Below, one piece after another: positions 15,833 to 23,060 of a stretch of 32,592 nt of DNA. Origin of the DNA: a virus; IMG/VR virus record IMGVR_UViG_3300035643_000005, positions 1 to 32,592 of that record. The stretch is one strand, 5' to 3'. Position numbers and translations under genes: made by a program. Position 1 is the first letter of the stretch. The number at the start of each line of letters is the position of its first letter. The notes under the pieces are model-generated. The model was given only the letters and a program-made list of their open reading frames with translations. It was not told where the DNA came from and ran no database searches.

Positions 15833-17839
15833 TCATCCGCAGATTCCCGACCCTAAGATCGGGTCTAGCCCAGGGGCGGGAACTTCTGCCGGAGGTCCAA
15901 TCTCCGGACCTGGGTTGACGATGGGATAGGGAACGGGCTGCGTCTGCCACGTCATCTCGCCGGTCTCCGGATTGTGTTCCAGCAGGAAGCCGGTACACGG
16001 CGAGGCGTAGCCTTCCTCGAAAAGCAGGTGCCAGGCCGCATCCGCCCGCGTGCCCGTCTGTATATCCATCTTCTCGATCAACTGTGTCATCGCCGGAGCG
16101 TATTTCGTCTGTCTCGAAATTACGTCCGGGATGTCGTCGTGATGGTGGCTAAACAGGCAGCGCTCAAACTCGCTGTAAAGCGCGTCGAGGTGCGGCAAGT
16201 AGGCCGCGAACTTCATCCGGCTATTCATCAACCAAGGATGGAGCGAGGCCATGCGCATGCGCTTCGCGTCTTTTTGGTTGTCCGGAGTGATCCAATCAAT
16301 CCTGCTGCAAACCGCAATAACTGAAGGATTGCCGGTGCGCTGCGCTTCGGCAATGATGGCGGATTCTAAGAGTCTCGAACCGGCCGCGTCTTCGATGCCG
16401 ATGACAAATGGCCGCCACTTCAACGCGAATTCCACCACTGCTTTCGCCAGATCGTTATGCAGGAAGCGACCGCGAATCAGGTCCGTGATAAAACAGACGC
16501 CCTTATCGTTCCAGATGGCGCTCGATGCCGTCGAGTAATCCCGGCCCTTCTTGGCGCTAAACGCGAAATCCCAGGTTTGAGAAATTGGCCCGCGAAAAGG
16601 CATTTCCTCGAAGGGTACAGTAGATTTCAGCAGCAGGACGCGCGGAAAGGGCGTGGTGCTGGCCGGTCGGGGGTTCTGGTTGTACTGTCCCTCGAAGGAA
16701 ATCTCGTCGCGCGCCTGCTCCTGGCGAAGAAACGAGTAACTCAGGACCTCGGGGAAAAGCAGATCGTAATGCTCCGCCGCCAGGTTCGACGCGCTGAGCT
16801 TGCCGCTCTCGATTTCCCGCCGGACTTCCGGCTTGACTTCCCAAGCCCGACCGATAAGGATTTTGAGGCCCGTAGCCAGGTTGTCAATCGTTTCCCAGCA
16901 CGGTCCCGATTCGCGCTTGAGTTCACCGACGTTTTTCTCCAGGACTTCGCCGTAATAATCCTCGTCGGCATAGCGGGTCCCGATGGCGTCAAAGTAACCA
17001 AACGGCCGCAGCATCTTGCGGACGCTGACATTGATCTGTTTAGTAACTTTGCGGCACTGGTCTTCGTTTTCGGAGTTTCGGTTTGAAACTACGTCGTCGC
17101 CCTTTATCACCTCGAAGTGAAACCCGGAAAGGGTTGAAGTGATCGAGGCCGACATCACCGTCGCTTCCCGGCGGCGGCTGCCCTGACGCTTCCACAGCGG
17201 GCAAGTGAACTGGAAAGAGGTTTCCTTGGCCAGATCTTTCTCGCTGAGGCAGTACTCAGGAAAATACAGATTCATCAGGCTGGGTTGAAACAGGCGTTCT
17301 ACGAAATGGCCCTTAGTCTCATCAACAAAGCCCACCGCCAGATCATCTGCGGCGGTCAGAAAAAGAATGCGGATTTCGGGGAAATTCAGTATCCACTGCA
17401 CGGCATCGTACACGTCGATAGTACTCTTGAACGATCCGCGCGGATAGAGGATAACCCGGCTTTTCGAAAAAGCGTCTTGCTGAGCGATGGTTCGCAGATC
17501 GCTTTTGCGCACGAACAAGTTGCACAAGCGCCGGTGGACGTGCTCGCAAACCTGATTGTCCTTGAAGCTCTTGTTAGCGCTTTCCGGGTTGGTCTCCCAG
17601 CCAAAATATCTAGCCAGGAAGTAGAGATCCGATTTAACCCGGCGGCGGGTCTCGCCCGCGAAGTCCTGCTGCAGAAGCCAGTTTAGATATTCGTCTGGGC
17701 CTAAGTCATCGCGCTTCTTAGCCAGAGCGGCGCGGCTCTCGTCTTCATCAATGGCGGCATAGAGCTTATCGTCTGGAATGTCCGCTGGCGATCCGTACTG
17801 GGTTTTCAGGATCAGCCAGGGCGTCACTGCCAAGCCCAT
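15833..17839 (-). CDS. terL: Terminase large subunit (668 aa)
   Basis: ATPase motifs: Walker A PRGSFKST (133-140) and a Walker B-like FEVIKGDDV (242-250), plus a coupling-motif-like GTRYADEDY (287-295). The C-terminal RNase H-like nuclease shows TWDFAFS (422-428), VIGIEDAAGSRLLE (479-492) and HHDDIPDVIS (566-575), giving the acidic residues D424, E483 and D568/D569. Length is somewhat above the common 450-600 because of a 100-residue N-terminal helical extension. It packages DNA by ATP-driven translocation through the portal and cuts it. The start follows the stop of a 54-codon gene by one base. No small subunit is recognised. Confidence 0.93.
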   Translation of the reverse strand: MGLAVTPWLILKTQYGSPADIPDDKLYAAIDEDESRAALAKKRDDLGPDEYLNWLLQQDFAGETRRRVKSDLYFLARYFGWETNPESANKSFKDNQVCEHVHRRLCNLFVRKSDLRTIAQQDAFSKSRVILYPRGSFKSTIDVYDAVQWILNFPEIRILFLTAADDLAVGFVDETKGHFVERLFQPSLMNLYFPEYCLSEKDLAKETSFQFTCPLWKRQGSRRREATVMSASITSTLSGFHFEVIKGDDVVSNRNSENEDQCRKVTKQINVSVRKMLRPFGYFDAIGTRYADEDYYGEVLEKNVGELKRESGPCWETIDNLATGLKILIGRAWEVKPEVRREIESGKLSASNLAAEHYDLLFPEVLSYSFLRQEQARDEISFEGQYNQNPRPASTTPFPRVLLLKSTVPFEEMPFRGPISQTWDFAFSAKKGRDYSTASSAIWNDKGVCFITDLIRGRFLHNDLAKAVVEFALKWRPFVIGIEDAAGSRLLESAIIAEAQRTGNPSVIAVCSRIDWITPDNQKDAKRMRMASLHPWLMNSRMKFAAYLPHLDALYSEFERCLFSHHHDDIPDVISRQTKYAPAMTQLIEKMDIQTGTRADAAWHLLFEEGYASPCTGFLLEHNPETGEMTWQTQPVPYPIVNPGPEIGPPAEVPAPGLDPILGSGICG

Positions 17840-17840
17840 G

Positions 17841-18005
17841 TTAATCGATCTGGCGAATGGTTACCCGGCCATTCTGGCGCATCACTTCGACCATCAGGGG
17901 ATAGCCGCCAGAGAGTGCGTATACGCAGCTATCCTCATCGAAGGTTTCGAGCAGTTTGACCAGGGCGGCTTCGTTTTCGAGCCGCGTGCGGTAACGTTCA
18001 CTCAT
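17841..18005 (-). CDS. Very short gene upstream of terL (54 aa)
   Basis: I read this frame directly: it starts MSERYRTRLENEAAL, continues KLLETFDEDS, then GGYPLMVEVMRQNGRVTI, and ends in RQID. The ATG overlaps the stop of the previous gene (ATGA). Its TAA is one base before the terL ATG, so terL, which lacks its own clear ribosome site, is probably translated by coupling to it. A helix plus a small beta hairpin are predicted by eye. Function unknown. Confidence 0.6.
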   Translation of the reverse strand: MSERYRTRLENEAALVKLLETFDEDSCVYALSGGYPLMVEVMRQNGRVTIRQID

Positions 18006-18193
18006 GCTTTGCCCTTGACCCTTTTTAGCCTTGGGTTAGCGCGTTTAGCCTTTGCGCTGGCTTTTCGAGTGGCCGAGGCTAGGATCGCACCTGCCCTTTC
18101 CTTGCCGTAGCGCTTGGCGATCTTTGCCTGCACGGCTTTGAAGCCGGGGTGCGCTTTGGAATGGCCCTTACCCAGTTCGTTGGCTGCTGCCAT
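18002..18193 (-). CDS. Small basic protein (63 aa)
   Basis: Highly basic: GKGHSKAHPGFKAVQAKIAKRYG followed by AGAILASATRKASAKAKRANPRLKRVKGKA. CAGGAG precedes the ATG. Similar small Lys/Ala-rich proteins with the HPGFKAVQ and NPRLKRV motifs occur in many phages and bacteria as hypothetical proteins (from memory). The charge suggests nucleic-acid binding. It sits in a group of four small, mostly basic proteins ahead of terL. Confidence 0.65.
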   Translation of the reverse strand: MAAANELGKGHSKAHPGFKAVQAKIAKRYGKERAGAILASATRKASAKAKRANPRLKRVKGKA

Positions 18194-18404
18194 TGTTTTC
18201 TCCTGCGATTTGCTGAGCTGCCTTCTGCACCGCTCGGGCAGTTCCCTTGATCTTTACTTTCACGGTCGCACCGCGCCTGCCGCGCTTTCTGCTCTTTACG
18301 CGACCGCCTTTTCTGCGCCGACCGAGTGCTGATGTGGCGCGATCACCGTAATAGGTTGCGTTCAGGTTGGGCATGCCGCCCGAACTTGTAACTGATGCGG
18401 TCAC
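18168..18404 (-). CDS. Very basic small protein (78 aa)
   Basis: I chose the GTG at 18404 because it overlaps the previous stop as GTGA and has AGGAAA upstream. An ATG at 18374 is the alternative. The core RRRKGGRVKSRKRGRRG is extremely basic, followed by a beta/helix segment ATVKVKIKGTARAVQKAAQQI. It probably binds DNA or RNA. No family recognised. The 3' end overlaps the next gene by 26 bases. Confidence 0.55.
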   Translation of the reverse strand: MTASVTSSGGMPNLNATYYGDRATSALGRRRKGGRVKSRKRGRRGATVKVKIKGTARAVQKAAQQIAGENNGSSQRTG

Positions 18405-18604
18405 TGGCTGGCTTTTTCCTTCGCGCACTTGAAGCAATCGGTGTAGGGAAAATCAACTAATCCTTGAATTTTGCCGCCGATGATGTCTTGGTGGACATCT
18501 AGCAGAACTCCTGCAGGGTCCTGGACCGAGGGAGTTGCGATTTTGCCAATGTGCCCGCAGCGAAACCTCACCGCGACCATCTTGAGCTTATAGTCCTGGT
18601 ACAT
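18401..18604 (-). CDS. Small CGH/C-x2-C zinc-ribbon-like protein (67 aa)
   Basis: The chain holds FRCGHIG (16-20) and DCFKCAKE near the C-terminus, a split zinc-ribbon arrangement, around a beta core (VQDPAGVLLDVHQDIIGG). The ATG overlaps the previous stop as TGATG, so translation is coupled. Function unknown. Confidence 0.6.
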   Translation of the reverse strand: MYQDYKLKMVAVRFRCGHIGKIATPSVQDPAGVLLDVHQDIIGGKIQGLVDFPYTDCFKCAKEKASQ

Positions 18605-19011
18605 CAGCTTTTCTTGCGCGCTTGGCTAAGCGCGATGGCGATGGCTTGCTTCTGGTTCTTCACTACCGGGCCTTTCTTGCTGCCACTGTGAAGCGTGCCT
18701 GCCTTCCATTCACGCATGGTTTTTTGAACTTTGGTTTTGGCGCGCTTACTCTTGGGGTAGGATCGTTTCTTGCCCGCACCTAAAGCGCTGGCAGCGGCGG
18801 GCACAACTCGCTCGCCTTTATGCACCTTCGCCCAGCCGGTGCGTTTTACCCGGCCGCCTTTCTGGAAGGCTGGCGGAAGCGCTGTCGTTGTGGGTCGCCC
18901 CAGCACCTGTGTCGGTGACACCGGTCGTTCCGGCGTTCCAATCGGAGCGCGTGGGCGTGGCTCACGCGGTTCTGGCCCGAGATTGCGAATTGCGGCGTTA
19001 GTGGGAAGCAT
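18604..19011 (-). CDS. DUF6496-like basic protein (135 aa)
   Basis: The C-terminus matches the pattern I associate with DUF6496: TMREWKAGTLHSGSKKGPVV followed by KNQKQAIAIALSQARKK. A middle GGRVKRTGWAKVHKGERVVP motif is also common in phage proteins. The N-terminal 50 residues are Pro/Arg-rich and disordered. The ATG at 19011 overlaps the previous stop (TGATG) and has GGAGG ten bases upstream; a TTG one codon earlier is less likely. Role unknown; the basic charge suggests contact with DNA. Confidence 0.7.
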   Translation of the reverse strand: MLPTNAAIRNLGPEPREPRPRAPIGTPERPVSPTQVLGRPTTTALPPAFQKGGRVKRTGWAKVHKGERVVPAAASALGAGKKRSYPKSKRAKTKVQKTMREWKAGTLHSGSKKGPVVKNQKQAIAIALSQARKKS

Positions 19012-19301
19012 CAAGCAAGCGCCTCCGCAGGTTGCATGCCGCCTGGACCCTGAGCTTGTGGCGGAGGCGTTTCCATATGCTCGCCGACGTGGTCTTGCAG
19101 GGCGGCGAGATCGGGCACGGCGTGCTCTTCCGGCTCTTGCGCTATTTCGCCCGGCCGGGGCCTGAATTCATGGCGGACAATGTAGCCGCCATTAGCGGCG
19201 TGCCGGATGCGCATCTCGTGCACATGCCGCCCGCCTTTTCTTTTGCTTTTAGCTTTCTTTTTCCTTGGTCCGCCCATAGCGGACCGAACGCGGTCGGCCA
19301 T
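19011..19301 (-). CDS. Small basic/acidic protein of unknown function (96 aa)
   Basis: Begins with a basic tail (PRKKKAKSKRKGG), then VHEMRIRHAANGGYIVRHEF, which looks like two beta strands, then an acidic His-containing helix (EEHAVPDLAALQDHVGEHM) and a Pro/Gln tail. AAGG lies eight bases before the ATG. It starts four bases after the preceding stop. Such proteins are frequent in environmental phages near structural genes, but I know no function. Confidence 0.6.
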   Translation of the reverse strand: MADRVRSAMGGPRKKKAKSKRKGGRHVHEMRIRHAANGGYIVRHEFRPRPGEIAQEPEEHAVPDLAALQDHVGEHMETPPPQAQGPGGMQPAEALA

Positions 19302-19304
19302 TTC

Positions 19305-20243
19305 TTACACCTTGTTGTTGTAGTAGATAAGCAAAATTCCAGATGTCAGGGTGGGGACTTTGAAGTCACGCCAAGAGACGTTCATCTCTTCGAAGTCGTA
19401 CTCGATATCCGCTGGATACGAACCATCTATGCTCTGGCCTTGAAGCAGCACGGTGCTATCCTTGGGGTCTTGAATAAGGAAGGAGTTAGTTCCGGTAGCG
19501 CGCCCGCTCCAAACTACCTTCTGGGGATGAATGCCTAGGGACGTTGTCGAAGCGTAGATAGTTTGGAGTGATCGCCAACCAGTGCTCTGGGGCTGATTCA
19601 CGAGCAGAGGCGTAGCGTTGTAGGCGTTAGCCGTGCCGGTGCGCAGCTCAACGCCCACGGCAGGCCAAGTCGTGCTGGTGCCGAGCGTGATGGTGTCGGT
19701 AACCGGATTGGACGGTAAGCCAGTAGCTGGCGTATTATCAGCCGCCGCGACGCCGGTTAGCGTTGCGCTAGCGGCTGCGTTCGCGCGAAGATTCCCCACG
19801 CTGGCCGAGGCCGAATTGGCGGCGCTGTTGAACCAGCCAAATCCGGCAACAATGAAGTTGCCGCTGTCCTGCGTACCCAAAGAAAGGGTTGGCCCAGTGC
19901 TGCTGCCCGTATTGGTGCCCGAGATTCCGAGCGCCTTAACGCCGGTGTAGGTAACGACCGCAACCGAAATTCTTTCCGCTGCCGCCGCAGTAGTCGCGGT
20001 TACCGAAGTCGAGGCCAGAGCTGACGAAGCGGCGGTAGCGAAAACCTGGACGGCAGGCGTGTTGCTGATTCCGGTTATTTTGGTGTAGACACTGCCCCCA
20101 GTGTCGGTGACCGTGAAGGTGGAGTTATTCGTGTCCGCGACGAACACCAGCACGGTGTCGTTTGCGTTGATCGTTACCGATGGATTACAGCTTTGCGCGG
20201 ACGCGACCTGGGCAGTTCCTTGGTGACTATATGCGAGTGCCAT
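19305..20243 (-). CDS. Two-part beta virion protein with duplicated C-terminal module (312 aa)
   Basis: Residues 1-210 are a Ser/Thr/Ala-rich beta-sandwich (VTINANDTVLVFVADTNN and later AVVTYTGVKALG). Residues 222-312 closely match residues 18-108 of the gene transcribed just before it, sharing GWxxxQTxY, GIxPxKxVWxGR, NSFxIQD, QGQ, DIEYDxExM and a PTLxSGxLLI ending. This is the tandem module fused to an extra domain. Low charge and abundant Thr/Ser suggest an exposed fibre, whisker or decoration protein. Start abuts the previous stop (TAAATG). Confidence 0.72.
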   Translation of the reverse strand: MALAYSHQGTAQVASAQSCNPSVTINANDTVLVFVADTNNSTFTVTDTGGSVYTKITGISNTPAVQVFATAASSALASTSVTATTAAAAERISVAVVTYTGVKALGISGTNTGSSTGPTLSLGTQDSGNFIVAGFGWFNSAANSASASVGNLRANAAASATLTGVAAADNTPATGLPSNPVTDTITLGTSTTWPAVGVELRTGTANAYNATPLLVNQPQSTGWRSLQTIYASTTSLGIHPQKVVWSGRATGTNSFLIQDPKDSTVLLQGQSIDGSYPADIEYDFEEMNVSWRDFKVPTLTSGILLIYYNNKV

Positions 20244-20570
20244 TTATACCCTGTACCAGATCAGAAGCGTACCTGAACTAAGTGTGGGCACCTGAAAGTC
20301 GTGCCAAGCAAAGCCCATGCCTTCCAGGTCATATTCGATATCCTGCGGGTTAGCCCCATCCACAATCTGACCCTGGAAATAGGTGTTGCTCGTCTTGGTG
20401 TCCTGAATAGAAAAACTGTTGGTAGTGGACGCGGTGCGGCCAGTCCAGACAATCTTCACCGGCCGGATGCCGACCGCAGCAGTAGCCGAGCCATAGAGGG
20501 TTTGGTTTGCCTTCCAGCCGGTAAAGGTGGTGGTGATTACGATGGGCTGGCTGTTGTAGTTGTTGGACAT
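20244..20570 (-). CDS. Stand-alone copy of the duplicated virion module (108 aa)
   Basis: The whole protein after residue 17 is one beta-rich module identical in layout to the C-terminus of the next gene: GWKANQTLY, GIRPVKIVWTGR, NSFSIQDTK, GANPQDIEYDLEGM, VPTLSSGTLLIWY. Its start directly follows the upstream stop (TAAATG). Possible roles include a virion-surface subunit that assembles with its fused paralogue. No known family was recognised with confidence. Confidence 0.72.
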   Translation of the reverse strand: MSNNYNSQPIVITTTFTGWKANQTLYGSATAAVGIRPVKIVWTGRTASTTNSFSIQDTKTSNTYFQGQIVDGANPQDIEYDLEGMGFAWHDFQVPTLSSGTLLIWYRV

Positions 20571-20858
20571 TTAGTCCTCGTCCTTGTCTTTACCGATGCG
20601 CTCAATAAAGCTGCAGCAATCCTCCGCAGCGACACTGATCCGTCCATCCTTCAGCCGGGGCTGCTTGGAGCGTTTCATCATGTCTTTCTGGGAGCACGCG
20701 CCATCTTCCGCATTGAAGTATTCGCAGTTCCCGCATTCAAACTCGCCCCGCTCACCAGCTTTTTCGAAGCCGGTGCCGGATTCGCCATGAATCGCCGAGA
20801 GGTTGATCCCGGCGAGTTTCTTTGACTTAGCCCCGAGTTCGTTCTTGGCTGCTTGCAT
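20571..20858 (-). CDS. Small Cys-rich protein, metal-binding (95 aa)
   Basis: The second half has CGNCEYFNAEDGACSQ, a stretch around MMKRSKQPRLKDG, and then EDCCSFIERIG: five Cys spaced C-x2-C-x9-C, then CC. This pattern recurs in hypothetical proteins of environmental phages. It probably binds zinc or an iron-sulfur cluster; which one cannot be told. The N-terminus is Lys/Gly-rich (KNELGAKSKKLAG). It lies between two beta virion genes in the late operon. Confidence 0.65.
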   Translation of the reverse strand: MQAAKNELGAKSKKLAGINLSAIHGESGTGFEKAGERGEFECGNCEYFNAEDGACSQKDMMKRSKQPRLKDGRISVAAEDCCSFIERIGKDKDED

Positions 20859-20873
20859 TAGATCTTGAGCAGG

Positions 20874-21437
20874 CTAGACGCGTTCGAGGGTAAATTCGCG
20901 AACCAGTACAGAGTCGCTGGCGTTCGCGGTAGCGAAGGTGAACGACGGGATGAACTGTAGCCCAGCCACGGTCGAGACCGTAGTTACCGTGCAGTGGCTC
21001 GTGCTGAGCGCTGTGAATATGCCGTCCAGCAATGCCTGCGAGGCGAGCCACAGTTTGGTGCTCGTCGAGTCCCAGATGCAAAGCAGTTCCGCGATGAACG
21101 GATAGTTGGCCGTGGTAGCCGCGACCTGGGAGAAGGTGGCAATCTGTGTGTTGCTGGCAATAGTGGAGCTGGTGCCTAGGTACAAGTTGAGAGTGAACGA
21201 GTTGCTTGCGCCGTTGTTTACGACACCGGAGATGCGGACGCGGAACGGATGGCCGTCCAGTTCGCTGCCGGTCACATCTGGCGGGGGCTGGACGAACAGG
21301 CCAGTCCCAGCCGCGAGGGCGGGAGAGGGAAGTCCGGGATAGGTGCTGGCCGAGGGAACGAGTAGAGTTGTCTCGCTAGTGCCTCCGATGGTCTGCGTGA
21401 TGTTATACCATCCCGAAAATGTGTTTACGTTTGCCAT
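20874..21437 (-). CDS. Beta-sandwich virion protein, paralogue of the 5974-6645 protein (187 aa)
   Basis: Shares DGHPFRVRISGVVNN, IATFSQ, ELLCIWDST, GLQF and VREFTLERV with the homologue 14 kb away. The strand pattern and Ser/Thr/Ala content indicate a beta-sandwich virion protein. AAGGAAAACCTA precedes the ATG. It follows the glycosyltransferase gene, just as its paralogue follows the other glycosyltransferase gene, so the enzyme and virion gene appear to have been duplicated as a pair. The virion protein could be a glycosylation target (inferred). Confidence 0.72.
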   Translation of the reverse strand: MANVNTFSGWYNITQTIGGTSETTLLVPSASTYPGLPSPALAAGTGLFVQPPPDVTGSELDGHPFRVRISGVVNNGASNSFTLNLYLGTSSTIASNTQIATFSQVAATTANYPFIAELLCIWDSTSTKLWLASQALLDGIFTALSTSHCTVTTVSTVAGLQFIPSFTFATANASDSVLVREFTLERV

Positions 21438-21502
21438 TAGGTTTTCCTTTGATTGATTTGTTCTGTTCGGGACATGCGCGCAAACGTAGCGTCTTCTCCC
21501 GC

Positions 21503-22177
21503 TTAATTCGTGCCTTTTTCACGAGGCAATTTCGGATAGCTGTCTGCCGGAATGTCATACCACTTACCATTGACATCCCAATGCAGACACCAGATGTTCG
21601 AATCAGCGACAATCTTGTAGTTTTTGTCGCGGACTTTCTTGCAGAAATACAGATCGTCGGTCACCGTAGTTGTGCCCGCCGTCGGGGTAGAGGGCTCATC
21701 CACGGTTTTGAAATAGGGCTTTTCGAGCTGCTCGAAGATTTCCACCCGGATGAGCATGCAGCCCGTCGCCAAGCCGTTGACTTCAAAAACATCGCCCATC
21801 TTCCATTCCCAATAGGGGCCGACGCCCTCATCCTTAAACACCAGCGGCACGGCCGGGTCGGTCTTGGTGCAGTAGATGCCGCCCACCACCGCCACATCCT
21901 TGTTCTGCGGCTGGTCCAGGTAGTAGGTGAGTTTGGTCAGGCAGTTCTTGGTGGGAGTAACGTCATCGTCCAAAAAGAATAGGTACTTCACTTTATGTTG
22001 CACGGCCAAGTCGGCAATAGCATTGCGCGCCTCATCAACATCCTTGCCATGTACCGGCGCGAAGGCGTAATTGAACGAAAGTGGCCGGTCCATCATGGCC
22101 AGGGTAAGCGCCCATTCTGGGCGGACCGGATTGCCCGAAAAGGGCAGGCCAATCATCAGGCCCCTTCTTGCACTCAT
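21503..22177 (-). CDS. GT-A glycosyltransferase (224 aa)
   Basis: Single-domain GT2-like enzyme. LFFLDDDVTP (66-75) carries the DxD motif for metal and nucleotide sugar. GGIYCTKTDPA, GPYWEWKMGDVFE, ATGCMLIR (137-144) and TDDLYFCKK (173-181) follow in the order expected. It matches the C-terminal half of the methyltransferase-glycosyltransferase protein at 6706-8070 nearly motif for motif. GAGGAG precedes the ATG. Substrate and target unknown; it lies at the start of the late operon, close to virion genes, so virion or surface modification is a reasonable guess. Confidence 0.87.
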   Translation of the reverse strand: MSARRGLMIGLPFSGNPVRPEWALTLAMMDRPLSFNYAFAPVHGKDVDEARNAIADLAVQHKVKYLFFLDDDVTPTKNCLTKLTYYLDQPQNKDVAVVGGIYCTKTDPAVPLVFKDEGVGPYWEWKMGDVFEVNGLATGCMLIRVEIFEQLEKPYFKTVDEPSTPTAGTTTVTDDLYFCKKVRDKNYKIVADSNIWCLHWDVNGKWYDIPADSYPKLPREKGTN

Positions 22178-22196
22178 GGTTTCTCCTCTGCGGCGC

Positions 22197-22520
22197 TTAG
22201 GGCATAACTAAAGCTGGTTTGGCTGGGCGGAAAATATAGCTGAGAGAGCTGCTGATGCGCTGCCACAGGTTGGGTGGCGGCGGCGGCGGCTGGATGATTT
22301 TCACCTTGACGCGAAAAGCCTCCGCACCCTGCTGGTTGAAGTACACGTCCACGAAAAAGCGCTCAACCGCCGGACCGGCGATGGTTTCTTCGCCATAATA
22401 GCGGACGATAATGAACGACCCGCTGGTAGCGGCCGAAGACAAGGTAAGCGCTTCGCCATTATGCTGGGTGGGCGGGCTGAATTGGGCGCTGGGTTTTACT
22501 TCGCTTAGTTCAAGAAGCAT
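22197..22520 (-). CDS. Small beta protein following the tRNA (107 aa)
   Basis: Beta-rich middle (GSFIIVRYYGEETIAGPAVERFFVDVYFNQQG), then a run of six Pro and a helix (NLWQRISSSLSYIF). No family recognised. The ATG lies three bases after the CCA of the tRNA-like gene (CCA-AAT-ATG), and I see no Shine-Dalgarno. If the tRNA is cut out of the transcript, the mRNA would be leaderless. A later start is possible but I see no better one. Confidence 0.5.
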   Translation of the reverse strand: MLLELSEVKPSAQFSPPTQHNGEALTLSSAATSGSFIIVRYYGEETIAGPAVERFFVDVYFNQQGAEAFRVKVKIIQPPPPPPNLWQRISSSLSYIFRPAKPALVMP

Positions 22521-22523
22521 ATT

Positions 22524-22602
22524 TGGTAGCGGGCACCGGAGTCGAACCGGCTATCCGTTGGCTTATGAGGCCCCGATGGTTTATCCGTTCCACTCGCCCG
22601 CA
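22524..22602 (-). tRNA. tRNA-like gene, anticodon CAT (Met or Ile2)
   Basis: Minus-strand 79-nt cloverleaf with encoded CCA. The T arm GCCGG-TTCGACT-CCGGT, D arm GTGG/CCAT and anticodon loop CTCATAA (anticodon CAT) are clear. Acceptor TGCGGGC/GCCCGCT has six pairs with a U1-U72 mismatch. The anticodon stem GGGGC/GCCAA has only three pairs plus two G-A mismatches, so it may be degenerate. With CAT it could be tRNA-Met or an Ile2 tRNA after lysidine modification. It stands first after the leftward promoter. Confidence 0.65.
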
Positions 22603-22620
22603 AATTTCACTTGACATGGA

Positions 22621-22649
22621 ATGCTAATGTGGATGATGTTCCTGGTCAA
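22621..22649 (-). promoter_or_regulatory. Leftward sigma70-like promoter of the late operon
   Basis: On the minus strand TTGACC (22644-22649), 17 bases, TAGCAT (22621-22626). It precedes the tRNA by about 20 bases and is the only good promoter seen ahead of the long minus operon. The -35 falls inside an inverted repeat at 22641-22654. Confidence 0.55.
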
Positions 22650-22654
22650 CCAGG
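22641..22654. promoter_or_regulatory. Inverted repeat over the -35, possible operator
   Basis: CCTGGT-CA-ACCAGG: 6-bp arms around two bases, overlapping the leftward -35. Position suggests an operator or, on RNA, a small hairpin. Confidence 0.4.
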
Positions 22655-22657
22655 GAT

Positions 22658-22725
22658 AGTCCCCCGTGCCCCGCTGGGAGCGTCCTGGCTTCCCTTGTCA
22701 CGGAGTCCCTCGGGCACGGGGACTC
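22658..22725 (+). promoter_or_regulatory. Leader with two mutually exclusive stems before the 22730 gene
   Basis: AGTCCCCCGTGCCC (22658-22671) can pair with GGGCACGGGGACT (22712-22724), leaving one bulged C. Alternatively GAGTCCC (22703-22709) pairs with GGGACTC (22719-22725) around a 9-base loop. Both use the same 3' arm, four bases before the ATG. This is the layout of an attenuator or switch. Confidence 0.5.
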
Positions 22726-22729
22726 AAAT

Positions 22730-23002
22730 ATGAAAATGAAATGCGACTTCTGCGACTCGCCCAGTCCGAAATTCCAATTTCGCAACCCAGCTATTCACTG
22801 TACCGTGTTCTGCGCAACATTTGAGCCAGGATACTTCGCCGCTTGCGCCGATTGCGCCATTTTGCTAGAGGACGACAGGCTGGCGGAGCTGGTGGAGCGT
22901 GTAGTAAAAATGCAGAATGCGGGGAAGCTGGGCAGGCTCTATCGTGAGGAGTTGCTGGCCGTGTACTCTCAGGTGTCTAGGCTGCGCGAGCCTTTACAGT
23001 AG
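22730..23002 (+). CDS. Small zinc-finger-like protein (90 aa)
   Basis: CDFCDSP near the start and ACADCAILLEDDRLAEL (about 38-54) form a split C-x2-C...C-x2-C zinc site, a pattern common in small phage proteins with a CDFC...C-x2-C...D-R-x-x-L signature. The rest is helical. No Shine-Dalgarno is visible; the ATG stands four bases behind a strong hairpin. First gene of the rightward region. Function unknown. Confidence 0.65.
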   Translation: MKMKCDFCDSPSPKFQFRNPAIHCTVFCATFEPGYFAACADCAILLEDDRLAELVERVVKMQNAGKLGRLYREELLAVYSQVSRLREPLQ

Positions 23003-23060
23003 AATTTCTCAAAGCGCCCGCTTGACAAGATGTGTTATTCTTCCTTGAAGGAGAACCAGA

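Noticed and set aside
16457-17086. Plus-strand 209-codon frame
   Set aside because: Antisense to the terminase gene, which has all expected motifs.
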